The notes under the pieces are model-generated. The model was not told the origin of the DNA. It was given only the letters and a program-made list of their open reading frames with translations, and made no database searches. Below, in pieces: positions 1 to 6,175 of a stretch of 6,175 nucleotides of DNA. Origin of the DNA: Gammaproteobacteria bacterium. Lineage in GTDB: Bacteria > Pseudomonadota > Gammaproteobacteria > Steroidobacterales > Woeseiaceae. The first letter of the stretch is position 1, and each line of letters opens with the position of its first letter. The position numbers and the translations under genes are program-made. The stretch is from contig JAOUNK010000204.1 in assembly GCA_029881015.1 (NCBI GenBank), positions 1-6,175 on the forward strand, written 5' to 3'.

Positions 1-195
1 ATCGCACTGGAGAAGGCCCACATAGATATCGTCGGTGGTGAAGAGCACTTCTTCGATAACTTTGCCAAGTCGCTGTCGATCGGTAAGGCCGTCGATGGTC
101 TGGCCGAGAAGAGCGGCGTAATCCAGGCGCTGCTAGCGAAGATCCCTTCGCTGAGCGTCGACGAGAACAGCAAGAGTGATGGGGCAGAGGCCTGA
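1..195 (+). CDS. Flotillin/SPFH family protein, C-terminal end only (partial)
   Basis: Frame 1 is open from the window edge to the TGA at 193-195, giving the last 64 residues of a protein whose start is upstream. The visible peptide contains IALEKAHIDIVGGEEHFFDN followed by FAKSLSIGKAVDGLAEKSG. The 'DIVGGE-x-x-FFD...SLS-x-GK-x-VDG' pattern matches, as I recall it, the C-terminal tail of bacterial flotillin-like proteins, which follows the Ala/Glu-rich coiled coil. Flotillins are membrane-anchored SPFH scaffolds that oligomerise and organise membrane microdomains; the SPFH domain and membrane anchor themselves are not in the window. The last 15 or so residues are polar and probably disordered. 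The giant AAA+ ATPase gene begins 57 bases downstream on the same strand, consistent with cotranscription and a shared function. The identification rests on a short tail, so the family is likely but not certain. Confidence 0.72.
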   Translation: MALEKAHIDIVGGEEHFFDNFAKSLSIGKAVDGLAEKSGVIQALLAKIPSLSVDENSKSDGAEA

Positions 196-197
196 GC

Positions 198-212
198 CGA
201 AACCTGGTTTCG
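198..212. repeat. 15-base near-perfect palindrome (7-base arms, 1-base centre)
   Basis: CGAAACC-T-GGTTTCG is a perfect inverted repeat with arms at 198-204 and 206-212 around a single T. It starts three bases after the flotillin stop codon and ends 40 bases before the ATPase start. As RNA it would form a 5-pair stem with a 5-base loop. No T-run follows (the next bases are GC-rich), so it does not look like an intrinsic terminator. It could be a dimeric regulator's operator, an mRNA processing or stability hairpin, or chance. The symmetry is seen directly; the function is not. Confidence 0.45.
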
Positions 213-240
213 ACGGCGGGTGCGGCCGAGGAAAAGGGCA

Positions 241-252
241 AGAAGGGACTGA
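241..252 (+). promoter_or_regulatory. Ribosome binding site of the giant ATPase gene
   Basis: The purine stretch AGAAGGGA at 241-248 is a reasonable Shine-Dalgarno sequence. It lies 4 bases before the ATG at 253 and 7 bases before a second in-frame ATG at 256. The spacing favours the second ATG, so the true start could be one codon later than annotated. The protein differs by a single Met either way. Confidence 0.5.
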
Positions 253-3200
253 ATGATGTCAGATGAGAGCCAGACCAGCAGCATCGTAGACGCCGCTGTC
301 GCAGAGGGCAGTGCCTACGAAGTCATCCGCAAGCGGCTAGTCGACCAAGGCGAAATTCTTTTTGCCAAGACCAGCGCTCTTAATACCGCGCGCGCGGAAG
401 AGTTTGGGTCTACCGAGATGGAGGTTCTTGGGCGAACGCGGGTCCGCACCGAGAATAACTGTCGCGGGCGGGATATCGTCCAGGTCGGGGAGTTGCTCTT
501 ATTCGGCTACAACGTCTTCATTGGACTGAAGAAGACAACTCGAGTTGAAGACGTGTTCGCTCTCTATCGTTTGCAAGCTGCTGACGACAAGTACTCAATG
601 GAGCCCGTGTCGCTCGAAGACAGCTTTCTGGCAGACAAGCGGTTTCGGGCAGATTTCGATGAGCTATATCACTACTATAAAGAAACGCGCCTTATTCAAC
701 TGATGAAGGCCAACGGAAAGCTTCTCGCGGGCTTTCAGATTGGCGAACGACTTGATGACACGAGGGTTTTTCGGTGGGCTGTGTCAGAGGATGGCGGCGA
801 CGTCTCCTACATCGATAACCGTGGCGAGCGAGACCTCGAGTTGCCGCAGCCGTATGACTTCGAGTGGGTAAGAGCGGAGCGAGAGGATGTCGTTCATGGA
901 CGCTTTCCGCACATCAGCCTGGATGATGAGGTATTCATCGAGACGATCAACGGCGACCTCACGATCAAGGTGGAGAACAACACAGAAGATGGGGAAGGTG
1001 TCTATTCAGAGCCGGTTGAAGATGTAACTCAGTCATTGGACGACGCAGAAATTGCCTATGCTCGAATCGGTGATCTGATCCTCATTAAGGTTCTGCCGTA
1101 CAAAGAGCGGAAGTGGCGACACCTGGTATTCAACCGACGCACACAAAGTGTCGTGCGAATTGACGAAATTGGCAACTCCTGCGTTCAGCTTCCAGAGGAT
1201 CACGGGATCATCTTCCCCGGTGGCTACTATCTGGAGTCGGGCGACTATAAAATGTTCGGCACAGATGTTACCGGTTTCAAGTTCAAGCGAAAGATCCGGT
1301 CGCCGATCGGCGAAGATGTCCTTTACGTCTTCTACGAACCCGTAGAGGGCCGAAAGGCGCTGCTCTCCTACAACCTGATTGAGAAGTCCCTGCAGAACCC
1401 AATAATCAGCAATGGTTACGCATTGGCGGAGAACGGCCAGGTCGTCGTCTTCAACGCCGACCCTGAGCCCACGCGAGTGCATCCAATGCAGATCTGGAAG
1501 ACGCCGTACGTACATGACGAGTATGCTGCGGCGATTCCGACCAAGCGGTCCTTCTACGCGAACATAGGAAACGCTGAACTCGTGCGCGGAGTTTCGGACT
1601 TGTTCAGCCTGCATCGTGCGATTCGGACAGAAACCGTTTCGGTTGGCCACTATGAGAAGTTGCTCAAGACCGCGGACCGGCTGTTTGACGATCACTTCTG
1701 GATTTCGGAGGAGGCGACCGGCGGCATTGGCGAAACCGTCCGGAGCATCAATGAAACGGTAGAGCTTATTGTCGACGAGTTCGAAAAAGTCGAGAGCATC
1801 CAGCGGCAGTCCGCAGCCGCGGTGCGAGAAGCGATCTCCGCACACACGAAGATCATTGCGACATCCGAGTCAGCAGCGTTTCGGGCCGTTGAGGAGTTTG
1901 TCTCTGCGCTTGATCGTATACGAAAACAGCGAGGACACCTGGCAACTATTCGCGAGTATCGCTATATCGACACCGAGCAGATCGATGCGATGGATGCGGA
2001 GTTGGTTGAACTCAACGCGGTAGTGGGTGCGCGTACTGCGGAGTTTCTCGCCGACGAGAACTCGCTGGACTCTTACATTGAAGACATCGACAAGATCAGG
2101 TCGGAAATCGGCCAGCTCGAAACGGTTGCCGCGGTAGAGCCAAGGCTCCAATCACTGGAAGAGATTGCCTCTGGACTGGATCTGCTATCCGAGCTCACCG
2201 CAACGCTGAAGATTGACGATGCCACTGTGCAGACTCGAATCACAAGCTCGATCTCCAGCGTCTACTCCAGGCTCAATCAAAGCCGCGCCCTTGGGCGTCA
2301 ACACAAAGAGAAACTCTCGTCGACGGAAACGGTTGAACAGTTCGCCGCACAATTGGAACTGTTCTCGCAAACCATCATCAGTGCGCTGGGACTTGCGACA
2401 ACACCGATGCGATGCGACGAACAACTGTCGAAACTCCTGATTCACCTGGAGGAAATGGAGAGCCGCTTCGGCGGACAGGAGCAGTTCCTCAATGAGATCA
2501 TGTCCAAGCGGGATGAGGTGCACGACACGCTCGAGTCACATAAGCAACGGTTACTGGATGCGCAAAACACTCGGGCGCAGACGCTGTCCGATGCCGTCAA
2601 TAGGATGCTCGACAATGTTGAGAAGCGTGCCAACCGGTTCGAGACGAATGACGAACTGAATACCTACCTGGCGTCTGATGCGTTGGTGCTGAAGATCCGC
2701 GACCTCGTTGGCCAGCTGCGCGAGCTTGATAGTGCTGTCAAAGCAGACGATGCCGAAGCGCGCCTCAAGATGATTCGGGATCAGGCCCTGCGTTCCCTTC
2801 GCGACAAGGCCGATCTGTATGCCGATGGCGGTGACGTTATCAAGCTTGGCCCTCGCCATCGCTTCAGTGTCAGCAAAGAAGAACTCGACCTGACGATAAT
2901 TCCACGCAACGAAGGGCTTGCGCTGCATCTTGTAGGCACCCAGTACTTCGAACGTATCCAGGAGCCTGAGCTTGATGCGCTGAAGCCATTTTGGGGCCTT
3001 GCGATTGAGTCAGAGTCCGAAGATGTGCCTCGGGCCGAGTATCTTGCCTACTGCATTATCGAGGCCGCACGAAAAGGTACGGACAGTCTCGATTGGCAAT
3101 CCCTGACGGCCGCGGTGAGCAAAAAGGCCACGCTTGAAAAGCTCGTGCAGGAATTTTCCGCGCCACGATATCGAGACGGTTACGAACGCGGGGTCCATGA

Positions 3201-5508
3201 TGCGGACGCCTGCTCCCTGCTACGGAAGTTGGTGCCGGCAATCGATGGCGCCGATCTTCTTCGGTTTGACCCCGAGAGCCGTGGTTTCGCGCAGCTCGTA
3301 TGGGCGAACATCAACACCGCCGACGATGCCGCGCAAGGGTCTGAACAACAGAAGACCCTGGTGGAAAGAGCCCAGTCAGCCCAATGCATGCATGAAGTCT
3401 TTGGCAATCTACGCGGCCTCGAACTGATCGAAGAGGAACTCGGCGGCTATGTGTCTTCGTTTATCGAGCAATATGCCTTCGACATCGAGACCAGCGTAAG
3501 CAATCGTGCTGTCAGGTATCTTGTTTCCGAACTGGGCCGGGAGACTGTTGCTTTTATTGGGACCAGTCAGGCTACGAAACTGCTAGGCGTATTCAAGAAA
3601 TCAGTCAGGCCGGAAGTCCACGCAGAACTGCAACGATCTGTTGCGAATTTGGCCGGCGCACCCGACGAGCAGTGGAAACTTGTGAAAGCCTGGCTCAACG
3701 CGATGCTGGAGTCGTCGGGTGACACGCAAATGCGTCACTACGTGCCTGAGGCAGCGGCGCAGCTGATTACCGGTCGACAGCTTGCACGGCGGAAGTCCAG
3801 CTTTGACGCCGAAATCTCGATCGACGGACTGTTTAGCGAACACGGTAGTATCGTCGGTGGCACGCTGGAGTTCTCGCTGGATTCATTTCTGAACCGGCTG
3901 CACGATCACACGAACCGGGTTGTCCCAAGCTACCGCAGGTATCGAAGGCTTCGCCGGGATATCGCAGAACGCAGCCGTGAAGAGCTACAATTGGACGAGT
4001 TCAAGCCCAGGCCGCTGAGCTCGTTCGTGCGAAACAAGCTCATAAACGATGCCTATTTGCCACTCATTGGCGACAACCTGGCGAAACAGATTGGCACGGC
4101 CGGTGACACCAGGCGCTCGGACCTGAGTGGCTTGCTGATGATGATTTCCCCGCCGGGCTACGGCAAGACTACGCTTATGGAATACGTCGCCAGTCGGCTT
4201 GGACTTACCTTCATGAAGGTCAATTGCCCTGCGCTGGGCCACGATGTGGATTCGCTGGATCCTGCAAACGCGCCTAACGCAACAGCGAAACGAGAGCTGG
4301 AGAAGGTCAACCTCGCGTTTGAGATGGGCGACAACGTGATGCTATACCTGGACGACATACAACACTGCGCTGCAGGCTTCCTGCAGCGGTTTATCTCACT
4401 ATGTGATTCGACGCGCCGGGTTGAAGGCGTGTGGAAGGGAAGGACACGGACCTATGACCTTCGCGGGCGCAAGTTCTGTGTCGTCATGGCCGGCAACCCC
4501 TACACAGAGTCTGGCGAAACGTTCAAAGTACCGGACATGCTCGCGAACCGGGCCGATATCTACAATCTCGGTGACATCTTGAGCGGCAAAGAACGGCAGT
4601 TCGAGCTCAGCTACCTCGAGAATTGTCTGACCTCGAACGCCGTTCTCGCACCGCTGGCCACTCGCGACATGGACGATGTCTATAAGTTCATCGATGGCGC
4701 AAAGGGGCACGCCGTGGCATCGACGGAGTTGTCGCACGCATACAGCAGCGCCGAGATCTCCGAGATTACTCGCCTGTTCGGGCGACTCCTGCTCGTTCAG
4801 GACGTCGTGCTGAAGGTAAACCAACAGTACATAGCGTCGGCGGCCCAGGAAGACAAATACCGTGTGGAACCCAGATTCCTGTTGCAAGGCAGCTATCGAA
4901 ACATGAACAAGCTCGCCGAGAAAGTGTCCGCTGTGATGAGCGATACGGAGTTGCAACAACTGATCGACGACCATTATCGTGGCGAAGCGCAATTGCTGAC
5001 CCAGGGAACGGAGGCGAACCTCCTCAAGCTTGCAGAACTTCGCGGTATGCTTGACGATGACCAGGCCGCGCGATGGGCGCAGATCAAGAAAGACTTTCTG
5101 CGCAACAAGTCCTTTGGCGGGGATGAGGCGGACGCAGGGCAACGAATTGCGGCGCAACTGGCCGATCTTGTGGAAGGCCTCTCAACACTGGGTTCAGAAC
5201 TTAAGCCGAATGGAGCAGCAGAAATGGACCGCAAGGCTCGGGCGAGTTCTGCCAAGTTGATCAGCCGCTCACTCGAGAAACTGGGCGAAGCAGTCTCCAA
5301 CCAGAAGACGACGGTATCTGTCACCAATAAGCCGTCAAAGGAATTTGCGGATACGCTTTCAGCCTTGAACGAAACGATTCGACATACGTTGTTTCCACTC
5401 GTACGAAGCATGGACAAGCGGATTGCCTTGGACATCGCGGCTCGTGACAAGCTGCGCAAGCTTGCCCAGGACGTCGAAGCGTTGAAGAAAGGAGACCTCT
5501 CGGAGTGA
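253..5508 (+). CDS. Giant AAA+ ATPase, 'DNA repair ATPase' family (DUF3686-type N-terminus, coiled coil, C-terminal AAA+)
   Basis: The 1751-residue protein is intact. Residues 1-450 are mostly beta-rich (propeller-like by eye) and include RVRTENNCRGRDIVQVGELL and the segment LLLFGYNVFIGLKKTTRVED, which I recognise from the family called DUF3686 or 'ATPase involved in DNA repair'. Residues about 485-860 are Glu/Leu-rich and helical, probably coiled coil. Residues about 865-1230 form a mixed linker region. A conserved block FVRNKLINDAYLPLIGDNLA (1258-1277, approx.) leads into the AAA+ core: Walker A PPGYGKTT (Lys1305), Walker B MLYLDDIQ (Asp1367, Asp1368), sensor 1 in VVMAGNP (Asn1415), a possible arginine finger in LANRAD (Arg1433), and sensor 2 in GSYRNMNK (Arg1549). 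The last 190 residues are helical. No signal peptide or membrane segment is visible, so it is probably cytoplasmic. The second Walker B acid is Asp rather than the usual Glu. ATP hydrolysis and ring assembly are inferred from family knowledge; the substrate is unknown. The upstream flotillin suggests a membrane-linked role rather than proven DNA repair. Confidence 0.9.
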   Translation: MMSDESQTSSIVDAAVAEGSAYEVIRKRLVDQGEILFAKTSALNTARAEEFGSTEMEVLGRTRVRTENNCRGRDIVQVGELLLFGYNVFIGLKKTTRVEDVFALYRLQAADDKYSMEPVSLEDSFLADKRFRADFDELYHYYKETRLIQLMKANGKLLAGFQIGERLDDTRVFRWAVSEDGGDVSYIDNRGERDLELPQPYDFEWVRAEREDVVHGRFPHISLDDEVFIETINGDLTIKVENNTEDGEGVYSEPVEDVTQSLDDAEIAYARIGDLILIKVLPYKERKWRHLVFNRRTQSVVRIDEIGNSCVQLPEDHGIIFPGGYYLESGDYKMFGTDVTGFKFKRKIRSPIGEDVLYVFYEPVEGRKALLSYNLIEKSLQNPIISNGYALAENGQVVVFNADPEPTRVHPMQIWKTPYVHDEYAAAIPTKRSFYANIGNAELVRGVSDLFSLHRAIRTETVSVGHYEKLLKTADRLFDDHFWISEEATGGIGETVRSINETVELIVDEFEKVESIQRQSAAAVREAISAHTKIIATSESAAFRAVEEFVSALDRIRKQRGHLATIREYRYIDTEQIDAMDAELVELNAVVGARTAEFLADENSLDSYIEDIDKIRSEIGQLETVAAVEPRLQSLEEIASGLDLLSELTATLKIDDATVQTRITSSISSVYSRLNQSRALGRQHKEKLSSTETVEQFAAQLELFSQTIISALGLATTPMRCDEQLSKLLIHLEEMESRFGGQEQFLNEIMSKRDEVHDTLESHKQRLLDAQNTRAQTLSDAVNRMLDNVEKRANRFETNDELNTYLASDALVLKIRDLVGQLRELDSAVKADDAEARLKMIRDQALRSLRDKADLYADGGDVIKLGPRHRFSVSKEELDLTIIPRNEGLALHLVGTQYFERIQEPELDALKPFWGLAIESESEDVPRAEYLAYCIIEAARKGTDSLDWQSLTAAVSKKATLEKLVQEFSAPRYRDGYERGVHDADACSLLRKLVPAIDGADLLRFDPESRGFAQLVWANINTADDAAQGSEQQKTLVERAQSAQCMHEVFGNLRGLELIEEELGGYVSSFIEQYAFDIETSVSNRAVRYLVSELGRETVAFIGTSQATKLLGVFKKSVRPEVHAELQRSVANLAGAPDEQWKLVKAWLNAMLESSGDTQMRHYVPEAAAQLITGRQLARRKSSFDAEISIDGLFSEHGSIVGGTLEFSLDSFLNRLHDHTNRVVPSYRRYRRLRRDIAERSREELQLDEFKPRPLSSFVRNKLINDAYLPLIGDNLAKQIGTAGDTRRSDLSGLLMMISPPGYGKTTLMEYVASRLGLTFMKVNCPALGHDVDSLDPANAPNATAKRELEKVNLAFEMGDNVMLYLDDIQHCAAGFLQRFISLCDSTRRVEGVWKGRTRTYDLRGRKFCVVMAGNPYTESGETFKVPDMLANRADIYNLGDILSGKERQFELSYLENCLTSNAVLAPLATRDMDDVYKFIDGAKGHAVASTELSHAYSSAEISEITRLFGRLLLVQDVVLKVNQQYIASAAQEDKYRVEPRFLLQGSYRNMNKLAEKVSAVMSDTELQQLIDDHYRGEAQLLTQGTEANLLKLAELRGMLDDDQAARWAQIKKDFLRNKSFGGDEADAGQRIAAQLADLVEGLSTLGSELKPNGAAEMDRKARASSAKLISRSLEKLGEAVSNQKTTVSVTNKPSKEFADTLSALNETIRHTLFPLVRSMDKRIALDIAARDKLRKLAQDVEALKKGDLSE

Positions 5509-5539
5509 CAGCGCGATAGCTGCGTACACGACTTGATCC

Positions 5540-5586
5540 AGCAGCCGAGAGCGGTAGTCCACCAGGAAGCAGAGTGAGCGGCTGCT
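5540..5586. repeat. Inverted repeat after the ATPase gene, weak terminator candidate
   Basis: AGCAGCCG at 5540-5547 and CGGCTGCT at 5579-5586 form a perfect 8-base inverted repeat separated by 31 bases. Inside the loop GGT (5553-5555) and ACC (5561-5563) could pair as a small hairpin. The right arm runs into TTTACTTCG, a poor T-tract. It begins 31 bases after the ATPase stop, where a terminator would be expected, but the long loop and short T-run make intrinsic termination doubtful. The same motif recurs around the next gene, so it may instead be part of a small repeat family. Confidence 0.35.
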
Positions 5587-5638
5587 TTACTTCGCGTTCT
5601 AGCCGGTCAGGTTTCTTGAGTTATGATGACGGCTTGTG

Positions 5639-5646
5639 AAGCAGCC
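5639..5646. repeat. AAGCAGCC motif copy upstream of the small gene
   Basis: AAGCAGCC here is the exact reverse complement of GGCTGCTT at 5580-5587 and shares AGCAGCC with 5540-5546. It lies 29 bases before the start codon at 5676. It sits in GGCTTGTGAAGCAGCC (5631-5646), which has 4-base complementary ends (GGCT/AGCC). The copies are seen directly; whether they form alternative RNA hairpins or are a repeat family is inference. Confidence 0.35.
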
Positions 5647-5675
5647 CGTCAACCATTGAAGGCCGCCAAACCCCA

Positions 5676-6086
5676 ATGAAACGTATTGTTCGTGTTGCCT
5701 TAGCAGTAATCCTAATAACGTTGGCCACGTCCTTTGCTTACGTCGCATTCTTCATCGAATACGAAGGAACAGTGGTTCAAGGCGATTTTCGAGATATTCA
5801 CATCGGATCGAGTAAATCTGATGTTATTGATCGCATCCAAGACTCGGAAGAAAACCACTCCATTACGTTAAGAATCTCCGGATACTATGATTCGGAAGGG
5901 GAATACCAATTTGTAGGCGCTCCTGCGAAGAAGCTCCTTACCGAGTCGGGTGTGATAGAGGGTCTCTACGCATCGGACCGATGGGTGCTTTTCTCGTCAT
6001 CGGTACTCGGCGAAGGTATGACGCTTGAGTTTACGGACGACAGATTGAATAGGATCAAATTTATTAGGGCTCCATTAGATCCGTGA
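5676..6086 (+). CDS. Hypothetical small envelope protein with one N-terminal membrane segment, possibly BamE/SmpA-like fold
   Basis: This 136-residue protein is not one I recognise by name. It opens with MKR and a hydrophobic stretch over residues 7-27, either a membrane anchor with the rest outside the cytoplasm or a signal peptide; Ser19-x-Ala21 is an acceptable cleavage site. There is no cysteine at all, so it is not a lipoprotein. After the membrane segment, DIHIGSSKSDVIDRI (40-54) and, near the end, MTLEFTDDRLNRIKF resemble the first helix entry and last strand of small BamE/SmpA-like periplasmic domains. This is a loose pattern match only. The start ATG at 5676 has a poor ribosome binding site: TGAAGG at 5657-5662 is 13 bases away. 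Two lines counted within the gene are 43% GC, clearly below much of the preceding gene, and a 167-base gap separates them, so it is likely a separate unit, perhaps acquired. Coding status is fairly likely because of the coherent membrane segment and soluble domain. Confidence 0.6.
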   Translation: MKRIVRVALAVILITLATSFAYVAFFIEYEGTVVQGDFRDIHIGSSKSDVIDRIQDSEENHSITLRISGYYDSEGEYQFVGAPAKKLLTESGVIEGLYASDRWVLFSSSVLGEGMTLEFTDDRLNRIKFIRAPLDP

Positions 6087-6175
6087 ATGGCTGCTTGTGG
6101 CCGCTCTGCGACAGTTGCCCACGTTGCTTGGCGACTTCCGCTTTGCGCACGAAAGCAGTCGGTGGTTGAATTTGC
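6087..6175. other. Non-coding stretch after the small gene, with a further GGCTGCTT motif
   Basis: No open frame or RNA gene is visible in these last 89 bases. GGCTGCTT at 6089-6096 repeats the motif at 5580-5587 exactly. It can pair with AAGCAGTC at 6153-6160 (8 pairs, one of them G-U), and TTGCC (6115-6119) can pair with GGCGA (6130-6134) inside it. This gives a possible long imperfect hairpin directly after the stop codon, without a T-run. It could be a transcript end structure or a degenerate intergenic repeat. Confidence 0.3.

Noticed and set aside
1033..1845. 270-codon open frame on the minus strand inside the ATPase gene
   Set aside because: It lies wholly opposite a recognisable coding region and shows no family motif or hydrophobic pattern of its own. 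Long antisense open frames are common opposite moderately GC-rich genes.
4399..5157. 252-codon open frame on the minus strand opposite the AAA+ region
   Set aside because: It is antisense to the conserved sensor and post-AAA region, whose conservation explains the lack of stops. No plausible domain is visible.
5622..5627. TATGAT as a -10 promoter element for the small gene
   Set aside because: It matches the consensus at five of six bases, but no acceptable -35 sequence lies 16-18 bases upstream and there is no extended -10 TGn. A promoter is expected somewhere in 5509-5675, but this one is not supported.
5509..5675. Possible short gene or tRNA between the two complete genes
   Set aside because: No open frame with a start and ribosome binding site is seen on either strand apart from the minus-strand frame that mostly overlaps the ATPase 3' end, and no cloverleaf pattern is visible.
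6165..6171. GTTGAAT matching the integron attC core GTTRRRY after the small gene
   Set aside because: No matching RYYYAAC partner is found between the stop codon and this point, so an integron cassette recombination site is not supported. The window also ends four bases later.

Overview
The window looks like a bacterial chromosome, most likely from a proteobacterium. Lines I counted by hand in the long gene run from about 48 to 63% GC. No phage, transposase or plasmid gene is visible. The genus cannot be fixed from this sequence.

Layout: (1) Positions 1-195 hold the C-terminal 64 codons of a flotillin/SPFH-type membrane scaffold protein whose start lies outside the window. (2) A 57-base gap contains an almost perfect 15-base dyad and a purine-rich ribosome binding site. 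(3) Positions 253-5508 encode one very large protein of 1751 residues, about 85% of the window. It has a beta-rich N-terminal region, a long helical/coiled-coil middle, a folded linker region and a C-terminal AAA+ ATPase module. It belongs to the family databases usually call 'DNA repair ATPase' (the DUF3686-plus-AAA architecture, from memory). (4) Positions 5509-5675 are non-coding and carry copies of an AGCAGCC/GGCTGCT inverted motif. (5) Positions 5676-6086 encode a small AT-richer protein of 136 residues with one N-terminal membrane segment or signal peptide. (6) Positions 6087-6175 show no gene but carry another copy of the GGCTGCTT motif.

The flotillin tail and the giant ATPase are on the same strand and closely spaced, so they probably form one transcription unit. 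The pairing suggests an ATP-driven machine working with a membrane-microdomain scaffold. From memory, such pairs often sit in envelope-stress loci with PspA-like and DUF350-type proteins, but none of those is in this window. The 'DNA repair' label is not supported by anything visible here. The small downstream gene differs in base composition, has its own non-coding leader, and is probably not part of the same functional unit.
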